Shown here: positions 25,286-36,350 of the stretch, in pieces
Layout of the letters: every line of letters begins with the position of its first letter
Numbering within the stretch: position 1 is the first letter of the stretch
Assembly (NCBI RefSeq): GCF_010015445.1
Contig: NC_053118.1
Location: 4,791,781 to 4,855,780, forward strand
Direction of reading: 5' to 3'
Origin: Perca fluviatilis
Lineage: Eukaryota > Chordata > Actinopteri > Perciformes > Percidae
Length of the DNA stretch: 64,000 nt
The notes under the pieces: model-generated
Database searches by the model: none
Seen by the model: the letters and a program-made list of their open reading frames with translations, nothing else
What the model was told of the DNA's origin: nothing
Program-made: the position numbers and the translations under genes

Positions 25286-25408
25286 TTAAAATACAGTTAT
25301 GAACCTGAAAATGAGCATAATATGGGCGCTTTAATATAAAAATCGATCATTAATTCTCCCGACGATCAACTTAGAAAATGTAATCGAATGCCCATCCCTA
25401 GTTTAGTT

Positions 25409-26832
25409 GTATTTTAATTGCAATAAATGGATAAACAAATGATGCCAAAATAACATCATAATGGCGATTATTAAAAAGTGTAAATTCATACTTTATCAGG
25501 TCTGTCTGCAAGACGAGTGGGCAAACAACTTACCAGGTAATCCAACTTCCCTGTGTACTTTTCCCCAAGAATGCTCCTTTTTTCGTACAGTCTCTGTACA
25601 AATTGTTTTATTTATTTTATTTTACCTTTTATTTAACCAGGAACGACTCATTGAGATTAAAAATGTCTTTTCAAAAGTGTCCTGGCCAAGACAGGCAGCA
25701 GCACAACCACACATACACACAAACACAAAATACACTAAAAACATAAAACAACAAATCAGAAAATCCCTCTAAGTCAACCACAATCCTAAACCCATCAGGC
25801 AAAACATCTACAGCCAGATGTGGCTGCCTCCAATCAGGTACTTTAGAGCTTTGGGTGCCCACAGATAGGTACAATAATTTATTTCTCCATTTCTGATTCA
25901 ACAACGTCAGGACATCAGGAGAATCTAAACACGGATTGGTTTTGCATTTCACAAATTTGCAGCCGCCACTGCATATTCCCGCCATTGCATTGACTTTGTA
26001 TGTAATTGCGCTGCCGAATTCAGGCGAAAGAAAATGCCTCTGTGTGAATGCACCATCGTTTAATCCCTTATTGACTCCTATCATTACTATCTTTCTTAAA
26101 AAAGTGGGGAAATGCCATGACTGTGTGAGGTCATTTCACTTGTCCCTAATGCAACCACTTTCTTTTTTTAATGGAGACGTTATCTTGATTACTGTGCAGT
26201 GGTTTGTTTTCGATTATGGATTCCAGAAGATTCTTTAACAAAGTGAAACTGCACCAGCAATCAGGAAAATAACCTGAAAAACAAGGATTAGAAACTAGAA
26301 ATTACAATTAACTTTTTTAATGTAGTGTAGTAACTTCAAAATGTCTTTTTTTTTGCTTGCAAGAAGTAATATAATTAAGTCAGGTAGTAGTCATCCGCAA
26401 GTAATTGAATAAAAAAATTTGCACTTTTTGTTGTGTGACAAGTACCTTCTTAATTTTTGAATTTTTTGCCTGTAAAAAAATGAATAGGGTATCAAAACTC
26501 AATACATTTTTGGTATAACCGAAATGTGTCTATAGCACTAAGTACAAACAACTGTCAAATACAGAAAGCTGACATTTAAAGTCTGGTTAGATTTATAGTC
26601 CTGTTTACTTATTCTTTGATCAGTTAGTTGATTTAAATCAAACCATTGCCAATTTATTACTCTTATTTTTGGCAAAGTTCTTCAATCAATCAATCAATCA
26701 ATCAAATTCTTTATATAGCTCATTTCAAACAACAAAATACAATTCAAAGTGATTGAAAAACAGCAGACAAAACAAAGATTAAAAAAGTGGATTTAGAGAT
26801 TAATGCAATTATATGGTTGCTTGTGTTTAGAC
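25409..26832. other. AT-rich stretch with LINE-tail-like fragments
   Basis: 25605-25690 (TTTATTTAACCAGG, then CTCATTGAGATTAAAAAT and GTCCTGGCCAAGACAGGCAG) is a widespread fish repeat tail. 26684-26760 is (ATCA)n followed by AAATTCTTTATATAGCTC, resembling the 3' end of a LINE or SINE on the minus strand. No gene is seen. The frame 26084-25671 (minus) has no recognised domain. Confidence 0.5.
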
Positions 26833-28815
26833 AGGGTTTCTGCGGGTCTTAAAAAGTCTGATATTTCAAAATCAAAATTTAAGGCCATAAAAAGTCTTAA
26901 AGTATTTTGTCTAGGTCTTAAATAGATTTAAAAGGGTCTTCTTTTTCCTACCTCCATGTAATGCTACCTCTAATGCTCGTTTAAATGCTCTCGCAGCGCT
27001 TTAGAATGTTTTATTTTTTATTCTGTGGTGTTGTAGTTCTTTCTTTCGCTAGTGCAAATATAATTCTCTTTATAACGACTACAAATGAGACAACATGCAA
27101 CTTAACCCTTGTGTTGTCTTCCCGTCAACCTTGAAAAACCTAGTTTCCGACGCCTTTTTTTCACAGTTTTGTTTTAAATTGTTAAATTTTTCTTCTATAC
27201 ATTTTCAGCGCTTATTTCTATGTCCCATATTTTCTGATATGCAAGTGCAAAAGCAATTAAACTAGGAATGTTTGGTGTACGGGCGCTGGAGTCTCATGCA
27301 GAAAGTGAGAAACATCTAACTGCTGTGAATGGTCTACTGCTAACGAAAGCCATCAACCAGTTCTGCCGAGTATCTGGCGGCTCCGGCCCCAGCACTACCT
27401 CCACACTCCCTAGGCAAGACCGCAGGTCCTGTAAGCGACCTCCGTGTCTATTTTGGATCAGAGCAAACAGAGCGGAGGTACTGAAACTAGGTGCCAATAT
27501 GTATCTACCAGGCCGAATAGGAACGTGGATTTAGGTGCCTCATTTTGATGGTGCCACTTAAATGCCTGCGCTGCTCTCTGGTGCTCTAAAATGCACAGCA
27601 GAGGCAACAGAAGCATCGGTGCAGCAGATAATGTTAGCCTACCGTTAGCCAGTAGCTGCTTGAATATGGTTAAATGCTGAAAGCTAAACGATGTAAAGTG
27701 TGGCAGTATTTCACACTGGGACGTCCCACAGTCTGCAGTTAAGACACAGAGTAGCTGCACCATAGACTGGTGGTGCTTTCAGAGTTGTCGGAGAAACAAC
27801 ACAGACGGGACTTAATGGTACGTTCAATTACAGTTGGGAAGCTGGTGGTGCATTCCATGTTTTTGTAAAATACCCTTTTGTCATCTAGTGGTTCTTTTTT
27901 TGTTGTGTAACTGCAATTGACTGGTAAAATAAGTTTGTTATAAGTAATTAAAAGTATTGTTTTAGGACTGGTATCGGAAAAAAATTAAACCAAACCCTAC
28001 TTTGGGTCCTCCACAGGGTAGGGTTGTGCCGATGGACGATATCATCGTGATTTTGGCCAGCCATCAGAGCCACCATCGTGATGCCACGCCACCCACCCTG
28101 TCAAACACACTCTAATCCTAGTCGCTGGCGCTGGACGGGAAATTTACATTTGCGTCGGCTTTGCACTGTGCTGCACACGTGCAAGATAGAGCCCCTTAAG
28201 TGGAAGATACTTTCTTTCCCCTTACGTGCAACCTATTTGTGAAAAAGACCATCACTTTGAGCAGACTGGATTGGCTGTTAGTAATACAGTCTCTCTCTCT
28301 CCCTGTCAGTAGTAGCCCTGGACTATTAACGCAATTAAGCATGCGGTAGTTGAGAGAGAAAAGGCGTTAACGTGGAACACTATCACACTTTCCTTTCTTC
28401 CCTCATTGGACTAAGTTTATGGACACTGCTGTGCAACAATAAGTAAGTCTGATGTCCTGTAGGTACGGGACGATGTTATGCAGGATTTATGAATATACGT
28501 TAGCAACAGTGGCTAATTCACGAGGGTGCTATTTTATATGTGAGCTTATGAACAGATGCGCAATGCATCTGTTCATGTGCGCTGTGAGAGTTATGTTTCT
28601 GTTTATTGAATGCGTTATTCAGTGTATATATATAACGGAGAATGTAGTTTAACCAGTCCTATAATGCGAATGAGCTGAATTGTTTTAGATGATGTTTCCC
28701 GACTATGACATTTGCGTTTTTAATGTTGTGATATAGGTCTTAAATTTTATTCATGATGGTCTTAAAAAGGTCTTAGAAAGTCTTAAATTTGACTTTGTGA
28801 AACCTTCAGAAACCA
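26833..28815. mobile_element. hAT-type element with TCTTAAA-rich ends
   Basis: Left end AGGGTTTCTGCGGGTCTTAA, right end inverted TGGTTTCTGAAGGTTTC, with GGTCTTAAA words repeated in both subterminal regions. The flanks GTTTAGAC (26825-26832) and GGTTAGAC (28816-28823) match at 7 of 8. It includes 27268-27420, with the frame GVRALESHAESEKH, a BED/zinc-finger-like phrase seen in fish transposon ORFs, and 27520-27790, similar to part of the hAT at 15747. A second hAT-like left end (TAGGGTTGTGCCGATGGACG) at 28019 suggests another insertion with its right end lost. Confidence 0.65.
27268..27534 (+). pseudogene. Transposon-derived open frame, zinc-finger-like fragment
   Basis: 88 codons starting MFGVRALESHAESEKHLTAV. 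The GVRALESH and KH spacing resembles the second half of a C2H2/BED-like finger found at the start of fish DNA-transposon proteins. The rest (SGGSGPSTTSTLPRQ) is low complexity. The first half of the finger, with the Cys pair, is missing. Assignment to hAT rests on the surrounding ends only. Confidence 0.45.
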
Positions 28816-29024
28816 GGTTAGACATTTAACATCTAAGAACATTGGCATTTTTGATGAAAAATGGTTCTGTATCAAGACATTTATATTTCTCATTGTAAGG
28901 CATCCAAACATTTTCTTTATTGGTACCAAAACTAGGACTAGTATCAACAAATTTCAAGTCAGACCCAGCCATTCCTATGAAGGAAAAACTTTTAAATGTG
29001 TCGCTCAAAAGAAAGGACTGGAAG

Positions 29025-29585
29025 TAGGCCTGTTGTGATAGTCAAATCAATTAATCGCACGATAAAAAGAAAATTAGCTCGATAATTTTTCCAGCCGCGA
29101 TAATTTCCATTTGCATGCTTGTTTGTTTTTCTCGTCTATCTCTCTCTCTACCAAAGAGACTGGAGGACCAATCTTGGTTCCTTAGCGTAACGAGTCGTGA
29201 ACCCTCTTGTCAGTCGCATGGTCTTTGTATTGGGAGGAGGGACTCCTGGCGGAGAGAGAGAGAGACAGAAAACGCTACTTGAGAGTTGGAGCAGGGTTTC
29301 CTTTGCAGTTTAGGCGCCGTCAAAAAAAAAGAAAATAGTATATGAGTGATATCCGCCGTGTTACTCTGCATCCTGTTTTCTCCCTTTCATTCCAAAGCAC
29401 ACAGTTGACAACCTGCAGGTGGAGACAGGCTCGGACATACACGCCGCTGTGGACTTGTCAGTCTCGCAAGCAGTTTCAGGAAAGTGGCTGCATGTGTCCG
29501 ACAATGCACAGAACATCATCACCGGTACAAGCCTACAGCTGTCCGTGGACACGGAGTGCGGAAAGTGTGTCAGAGTTGCGCCAGT

Positions 29586-29659
<74 letters not shown>

Positions 29660-30179
29660 GTGTGTGGGGGGGGGGGGGGGGGGGGCCCCGCCACGAAGCT
29701 CCGACATGTAGACAGCAGAGGAGCAGAAGAAAGTAGCTGCACCTTCGCCAAAATGAAGAGTGAAAAACTATTTTGTTACAAACATTTACTCGCCATGTGG
29801 CAAATAGCCACATAGAAATAGATAGATATAATTTATTAATTATATATTATTATTAATCTTATTAAATTTAATATTTATGGTTTAATAAATAATTGTTAAA
29901 TGAACAAATGGCAATTCCACAACTGTACAACAGCGTGAAAGACGACATACTAAAGGAGATCAAAGACATATTGTGGATATTTAAAATGTCTTCCAGTTCC
30001 AGTGTTAAATATTCTCTAGAAATAAAAGTGTATTGATCTTTGAAAAGGTGTACCTGCATTATTATGCCATTATCATTATATTAGATGAAAATGGTCTCCG
30101 AACAACAATATTATCTTTTATCGCAATAATTTCTGGGACAATTTATCGTCCAGCAGAATTTGTTATCGTGACAGGCCTA
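29025..30179. mobile_element. hAT-type element with GATAA-rich ends
   Basis: Left end TAGGCCTGTTGTGATAG, right end inverted TAGGCCTGTCACGATAA. The flanks ACTGGAAG (29017-29024) and GCTGGAAG (30180-30187) match at 7 of 8 bases. Contains (GT)n, a G20 tract, and two modules (29400-29580 and 29685-29905) also found at 32285-32720, the first again at 39375-39580. Confidence 0.88.
29584..29685. repeat. (GT)n followed by G20
   Basis: GT array to 29665, then 20 uninterrupted G (29666-29685). Confidence 0.95.
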
Positions 30180-30187
30180 GCTGGAAG

Positions 30188-30560
30188 ACACTGAAATATG
30201 AAATAATGATCTTAGAATATCGTATCATAATAGAATTATTATTATTATCCTCCTGGTTCTTTTGATGCACACATAGCAGTATATAGTAGCACTATACAGT
30301 ACATGGACTTGCCATCTGGGAAAGGTCTGAGTCTGTGTGTCAGAGACTTGAGTAGCTGTCTGTGTCTCTGTGTATGTAACAGTTAGCCTGTAACAGTTAG
30401 CCTGCAGCAGAGGCCAGCCAGCCAGACAGACGGCTGTGAACGGCCTGATCTGTAATCCTGTGTATGAGTGGTGTTAGTGTGTAGGTGGCAGCAGGGTCAT
30501 CTGTCAACTACCTCAGGCCAAACACGCACACGGCTACTTGTTGACTCTCCCTCAGACACA

Positions 30561-30654
<94 letters not shown>

Positions 30655-31841
30655 CACTCTCGGGCTCAGACAATATTTACCCTGCAGTCTCCCGCCAGAC
30701 AGCCAATCCAATTTCTCACTAAGCTCTTTGTTTTTTTTGGGGCTAGTTTTTTGCCACCTTTTTTGTTTGGTTTGTTTGTCGAGGTGTTGTTCATTTGGAA
30801 TTGGTTTGGCTTTTTTATTCAGTTTTATTATTAATGAATTTCAGTAATGAGCCCTGGAAAAAAAGAGACTTCAAACTGTGAGTCTTAATAGAAATTCTGA
30901 CACCTTGGGGAGGGGAGTGTCTAAGACAACCAAACAACAGCATTTAAAAAGAAATCTTTCTTTTTCTCCCAGACAGATTTATTTTGTGATCACTGCTTTT
31001 GTAATTAATTTCACAGGGAATTTCTACACTTGGTTAGTGTCTCTCAGTGGAGCCTTATTTAGTCTGCCACCTCTCCTGAGCTGAGGGGTTGTGGCAGTGA
31101 ACAGTGATGCTAAACCTGTAGCGGTTAAGAATGAGCTCTTTGTTTTATGTAAGTCAGAGGAGTCCCAAGACCCTATTACACCATGGAGGTGTAAGGTAAC
31201 TTTAACATATTTTCTGGTAGAGAGCACACTGCAACACTATCCATATTGTAAAGTCATCTGGAGAGAGTATTATAGTTTTCCCAATTACATAAATATTTTC
31301 AGGATGCTGAAATATTTATCTTAATTAGCCATTGCCTTTGGGTGTTTTAGCCTCTTAAAATCCAATAATACCCTTATATTTTATCTTAAGTTTAAAGGTT
31401 ATTTTCTACTGTCTGACAGAACATGAACTGTATTTTAATTATCTGCTTGTTCCAGATCTTTATTGAAGCTATATGAAGTCAACAATGAGTGAAATAGGAC
31501 AGATTGTTTTAATCATAGATTATAAGATGTCAGCAAATAATGAATAGTTCCTAGAGATTTCAAATGTCTGACCAACAGTTGGACCCAAACCCAAGTAATT
31601 TACTATAAGACACACAAAATAACCTGTAAATATTCACATCGGAGAACATCATACCAGTGAATCTTTTGCAATTTTATCCTTAAACAATTACTTAAATGGT
31701 AAATTGATTTTAAAAATGTTTGGCAATTTTCTATCGATTGACTGATTAATCAACTAATAATTGCAGCTCCACATTGAAATATTTAACCCCAAGATTGCAT
31801 GTTTTTATAGCTGCACCATTCCATCAAATGGAAACATTCTA
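30188..31841. other. Stretch with a long CA array, no gene
   Basis: CGCGCGCG (30562-30570) runs directly into (CA)41 (30571-30652), alternating purine-pyrimidine throughout. The rest is AT-rich. The frame 31091-31324 (plus) lacks a recognised domain. Confidence 0.55.
30562..30652. repeat. (CG)4(CA)41 alternating tract
   Basis: Continuous alternating purine-pyrimidine sequence of about 90 bp. Confidence 0.95.
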
Positions 31842-31960
31842 GGGGCACCCTGGTAGCTCACATGGTAGAGTGTCCGCCCCATGTACCAAGGCTCACTCCT
31901 TACCGCAGCGGCCCAGGGTTCGGGTTCCGACCTGCGGCCCTTTGTCTTTCTATGTAAACT
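31842..31960 (+). mobile_element. tRNA-derived SINE
   Basis: The head GGGGCACCCTGGTAGCTCAC resembles a tRNA 5' end with an A box (TGGTAGCTCACATGG). GGGTTCGGGTTCCGACC about 60 bp later is a B box. Together these are the internal RNA polymerase III promoter of a tRNA-like SINE head. The 3' part is short and the tail is not clear, so the right border is approximate. Confidence 0.75.
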
Positions 31961-32892
31961 TTCTGATCTCCAGCAGAATTTTAAATAAAGTTCTGTGGGT
32001 TTGAACAAAGTTTGGCTAAACAACATGTAATGATTTGGAAGAGGGGCAGTATGAGACACATGATGATTGTTTTCAACATCAAAGCATGTAAACCTATTCT
32101 AGTAGACCCCAAGAGTACAATGTGATGCTGAAAAGGAGGCTACGTTCAGATTGCAGGCAAAAGTGGCCCAAATCTGATATTTTTGGGGTCAAGTGACCAG
32201 GTCAGACTTCTTCAGAAGTAGTGTGAACACTCAAATCTTGCCCAGATCTGATTTTTTCAAATCAGCAAGCAAGACGCGCCTGCTGCCTGTGGCTGCATGT
32301 GTCGGACAATGCACAGAACATTAACCGGAAAGTGTGCCTCCCGGACGGTGAACTGAGACTCCGTTTCCTGCTTGTCGTAATGATCGGTTATTTAATTTCA
32401 ATGTGCTTTCTTTTGGAAGGCTGGCTGCCAAAAATCACCACTTACTTACTAGCTAATTAATTAGCCTGAGGTAAACGATAGCTATCAGTAAACAGAAGTG
32501 ATGTGGTGGCTAGTGTCTGTGTGTGTGCGTGTGTTGGCCAGCCCCCGCGAAGCTCCGACCTGCAGATAGCAGAGGAGCAGAATAAAGTAGCTTCACCTTC
32601 GCCAAAATGAAGAATGAAAAACAGAACTATTTTGGTACAAACATTTACTCGCCATGTGACAGCCACATAGATATAATTTAGTAATTATATATTATTATTT
32701 AAATTTAATATTTAGTGTTTAATAAATAATTGTTAAATGTAGTACAGAGTCTGTAGTCTATTGCACAAATACTCGAGGAATGCTGCAAACACTTGACAGC
32801 CAGTATGAATTGCCTGGGAGAACATACGTGTCACAAACGGCAATTCCACAACTTCAACCGCTTTTTTCGTTTTTGAAAAAATAGCAAATGAA

Positions 32893-33168
32893 ATGGAAGA
32901 ACAGGGACACAGGAGAACGTGGCTGCAGTGTCAAAGGAAGGTGAAGAGCTTTATAGCTAAATTTAAAGAAGTAAATGATTCCAATAACCGAAGGGGTCGT
33001 GGTCGCATCACCTGCCCATTTTATAACGAGCTTAGCTGCGTTTTGGGCGATAAACCCAGCTGTCAACCGTTGGAGCTGATGCATAGCTACAAAGCAGGCA
33101 AAGAGGAGCCTGAAACTCCAGAGGAGCGAAATAGCCAATTTGGCTCCTCCTCAGCACCTGCTCATTAA
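32893..33168 (+). pseudogene. Myb/SANT-like DNA-binding protein fragment of a Harbinger-type transposon
   Basis: 91 codons with WLQCQRKVKSFIAKFKEVND, then NNRRGRGRITCPFYNELSCV and LGDKPSCQP. This is the pattern of the transposon Myb/SANT-like domain: an R..KVK..K..Y helix, a basic N..SG loop, F..L.. and LG.RP. Such proteins help the Harbinger transposase bind its ends. The N-terminal helices are missing from this frame, and the C-terminus is cut off by the TTAA insertion at 33169. Not functional. Confidence 0.7.
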
Positions 33169-34102
33169 AGTGATGGTTCGGAGTAATTTCACCCTAGGGT
33201 CCTTTGCACCATGACCTCGAGCCAAACAACCCCCCAGAAGCTTTTTTCACCTGGGTCAAACATTGGGAGAGTTAGCGTTATCAGCTCAATAGTTTAATGC
33301 AGGCGCTAATGGATCCACGTTTGTATCTCATAAACGAACCAAATGCCCAAAATGATACCAAACTTCTACACTAGGACAAATAGGTTATGCACTCATAAAA
33401 TGATGGATTGGAAAGTTTGTAAGTACACCATAAGTTTATGTAAATAACACTTGACTGTTGGCTTCTGCTCTGCTGCTTCTGCTACTGGCAATACAACGAG
33501 TGCTTCGGGACGTCTACAAATTACAACACCGAAAAGACATACAACAAAAATATTTATTAATTTAATGATTAAATAAGGTAATGTCTCAAAACTTACTTCA
33601 ATTATATCTTGTCTCCTGCTACTTATTTTTTTTTAAGTAAGTGCTGTAGTATAACTAGCAGGAGACAAGATATAATTGAAGTAAGTTTTGAGACATTACC
33701 TTATTTAATCATTAAATTAATAAATATTTTTGTTGTATCTCTTTTCGGTGTTGTAATTTGTAGACGTCCCTAAGCACTCTTAGCAGCAGAAGCAGCAGCA
33801 GAGAGCAGAAGCCAACAGGCAAGTGTTATTTACATAAACTTCTGGTCTACTTACAAACTTTCCATTTTATGATTGCATAACCTATTTGTACTAGTGTAGA
33901 AGTTTGGTATCATTTCGGGCATTATTAGTGGGGTCATTTACGAGATACAAATGCGGATCCATTAGCGCCTGCACTAAGCTATTCAGCTGATCACGCTAAC
34001 TTGTCCAATGTTAGACCCAGCTGAAAAAAGCTTCTGGGGGATTGTTTGGCTCTAGGTCATGGTGCAAAGGACCCTAGGGTGAAATTACTCCGAACCATCA
34101 CT
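33169..34102. mobile_element. Fold-back TTAA element, 934 bp, arms about 450 bp
   Basis: Both ends read inward AGTGATGGTTCGGAGTAATT, flanked by TTAA (33165-33168 and 34103-34106). The inverted similarity continues almost to the middle: AGGAGACAAGATATAATTGA occurs on the right arm and its complement on the left. The unpaired centre is only about 30-40 bp (around 33625-33657). The arms differ at scattered positions. It has no coding capacity. Confidence 0.93.
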
Positions 34103-34473
34103 TTAATGTTATGGCTGCCATTACACAAACATTTTTAAATAAAAGCGAAAATGCTTACTTCCTCCATAACCTCCCTAACTTTAGTGCAACAGCTTGCTGC
34201 GTCTGATATCATTGTTATTGTTCTTTTGCGCATGCGGGTCAGTTAGAAACCGCAAACAGTTCACACTGGAATCTGATATAGGCCACATTTTAAAAGGTAA
34301 TGTGAACAGCCAAACAAATTATCAGATCTGAGCAAAAAATCCGAATTAAGCATTAAGACTTGCGGTGTGAACGCAGCCTAATAGGGGCTCTTTAACAAGG
34401 TGCATCTGGAGACACATTCTACTGCCAGGTGTGAACACACGTACTTGTGATCGGATCACTCGGCACAGATGTT

Positions 34474-35115
34474 AAAACTAGGGATGTCTCGATCAGCTTT
34501 TTTGACCCCGATTTGATCCGAGTTTTTAAATAATGAATAACTACCGACAGTCCAGAACCGATACAAAAAGAACTAAGTAAACAAAGTAACTAAAATATGT
34601 CTTAAGCTTAATACATTACCAAGCAAATGTGTGTTTTCTCTCAACACTGAAACAGTTCTCTTTAGGATCCCAACAAACCCCCAACCAAAACATAAACAGC
34701 TTCAAGTTCCCCGCTGGACAACAAAAACTAACCTTGCGCTTAATAGTCAACCTTTAATTTTCTTCTCGTGTGATGTTGGCTCCAGGGAATGACTGCCTGA
34801 AAGCATGGTTTTCTGGTGGAATCATGGAAGAAGTGTGGAGAATTGGATAATCCGCTTCTGTAAAAAACGGGTGACTAAGAAAGATGGACTTTGTTACTTG
34901 TTGCCAAGGGCTGGCAAGCTACGAGACACTCTGTGGACGGAAACTGGTGAGTGGCTGCGCCATCTTGGTTTGAAAGTGCCAACATCCAGGCAGTCAGGCG
35001 GTGTGTCTGTGGTGCAGGGCATGTGTGATTAAAGGCAGTGATCACTACAAGCTGATGTAAATGATCGGAGTAAGGTAATCGGGGTAAATGCCGATCCCCG
35101 ATCAGTTAAAAATGA
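34474..35115. mobile_element. Partial hAT-like element (GATCGG-type ends)
   Basis: TAGGGATGTCTCGATCAGC at 34475 looks like a hAT left end, and GCCGATCCCCGATCAG near 35090 is its inverted inner counterpart. The outermost right end is missing. The frame 34805-35032 (75 codons) has no recognised domain. Confidence 0.5.
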
Positions 35116-35457
35116 ACATGTTCTGAAAGGATTCTGTCCTAGTTAAAGTGTGTTTTAATAATGTTCTGTTAATGTTTTGGGTGTGCATTTATGTTATCTG
35201 GCTTTTAGTTTTGTATGGTTTATTTAGTGTTCATGTTTATCTACATTTATTGTTGCACCACGACCGAGACCCTGGTGGGGACTGATGGCCTCTGGGCAGT
35301 GAGAAAGTGTTGAGTCAAATACACAGAGTGGAAATCAGTAACTCTGCCTTGTGGGTGAAACTTTCCACGCAGTTCAATACATTGGAAAATATCAAAGTTT
35401 TATTTTGATTGTTTTCCTTTCTGATTTTTTGGAACAAATGTATTGAATACGGCTGTA

Positions 35458-35722
35458 AGGGGCTGCTGTGGCTTAGGTGGTACCAATCGGAAGGTTGGTA
35501 GTTTGATTCCTGGCCCTACAGTCCTATGTCCTGACAGCAAGACACTGAACCCCGAATGTGTGCTATCGAAGTGTAAATGTGTGTGAATGTTTATATGATA
35601 AGCAGGTGGCACCTTGTACGGCAGCCTCGGCCACAGTGTATGAATGTGTGTGAATGGTTCCTGTACTATGTAAAAGCGCTTTGAGTAGTCGTTAAGACTA
35701 GAAAAGCGCTATATAAATATAA
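35458..35722 (+). mobile_element. tRNA-derived SINE (percomorph type)
   Basis: A-box-like TGGCTTAGGTGGTACC, B-box-like GGTAGTTTGATTCC, then the body phrases GCAAGACACTGAACCCCGAA and AAAAGCGCTATATAAAT at the 3' end. I recognise this body as a SINE family very common in percomorph fishes, but I am not sure of its formal name. Confidence 0.8.
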
Positions 35723-36028
35723 GTTTCACCTTGTGTAAAAACTAAAACGGTTTAAAGGAGAACCATTTTTACGTTAATCTTGATCGCTATAAATATGAGT
35801 ACAGCCGATAGCAAAAAAAAAACCCGAACAGAATCGGTCCTAGCAAACTGAAGTTGCTGCAGCTAATGCCCATAGCTCCCATTTAGCTAAAACGGCAGTT
35901 TTGGGGGCATATACTAAAGAGTGCCTTTGTTCCTTTAACAGACACACAATGCAATTAAAATGTCGTTGCAACATGAACAGGGCTCTTACGTGACAACAAG
36001 ATGCGTTTTCAACTCCGACATCCTGCCG

Positions 36029-36350
36029 CTAGCTCGCCCTGCTAGCTACTACCTGCCGTCCGAGTCTGTGTTCAGCCAGGCTTCTGCAATAATGATCACG
36101 CAGCAGTTCCGTGTGTAGCTCATCTATTGTGTGTGACATAGATCTGGCGTTGGTGAGTAGGAGTTTTGGCGATCTGTTTGGTAGTTTCCTTAGCCGGGCT
36201 AGCTGGCCTGACCTGCCTCCTTGCTTCAGCTTCCTCCCCGCCTTCCTCGCCTGCCGCGGCCGACAACAATCCAACGAGCGCCCGCTGGTGGATGTCCTCC
36301 AGAGGACCGGCCATGCCTTTGCGGCGAAAAATTTTAGTTTATTTCCCCCT
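36029..36350 (-). pseudogene. LINE endonuclease N-terminal fragment
   Basis: The minus-strand frame 36274-36029 reads RKAGRKLKQGGRSGQLARLR, then LLLTNARSMSHTIDELHTEL. This is the usual basic leader and first EN strand of CR1/L2/Rex1-like LINEs (compare SIILS...DEL in the element at 2244-2920). Only the first quarter of EN is present. A second, shorter copy lies on the plus strand at about 36980-37080. Confidence 0.7.

Larger units (their letters stand above)
22943..25330. mobile_element. TTAA-type DNA element (piggyBac/Kolobok-like), nested in the hAT
   Basis: Left end AGTGCCCATATTATGA, right end inverted AGCGCCCATATTATGC, each preceded outside by TTAA (22939-22942 and 25331-25334). TTAA target duplication fits piggyBac or Kolobok superfamilies. 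No transposase is seen, and most of the interior is the second element 23613-25285. The TTAGCATGCTAACG-type palindromic repeats at 23165-23230 lie in its left arm. Confidence 0.88.
21783..25400 (+). mobile_element. hAT element with relic transposase, hosting two nested TTAA elements
   Basis: Ends TAGGGATGGGCAT and, inverted, TAGGGATGGGCATTCG. Flanked by an exact 8-bp duplication GTTTAGTT (21775-21782 and 25401-25408). CGATCGATAATTGATTA-type subterminal sequence lies at both ends. It contains transposase remains at 22018-22560 and then a TTAA element (22943-25330). Without the insertion it is about 1.2 kb. Confidence 0.93.
32137..34379 (+). mobile_element. DNA transposon with Myb/SANT-like ORF (PIF/Harbinger-like), split by a fold-back element
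   Basis: Left end AGGCTACGTTCAGATTGCAG, right end inverted AGGCTGCGTTCACACCGCAA, with CAGATCTGAT repeats in both subterminal regions. Myb/SANT-like proteins are encoded next to the transposase in PIF/Harbinger elements, which is the reason for the superfamily guess. No convincing target duplication was found. A 934-bp TTAA element is inserted at 33169. No DDE transposase remains. Confidence 0.65.

Noticed and set aside
25671..26084. 137-codon minus-strand frame
   Set aside because: Overlaps a common fish repeat tail at 25605-25690 and shows no domain; probably a chance frame.
31091..31324. Possible host exon (77 codons, a GT after TGTAAG)
   Set aside because: No recognisable protein, a weak acceptor, and no neighbouring exon.
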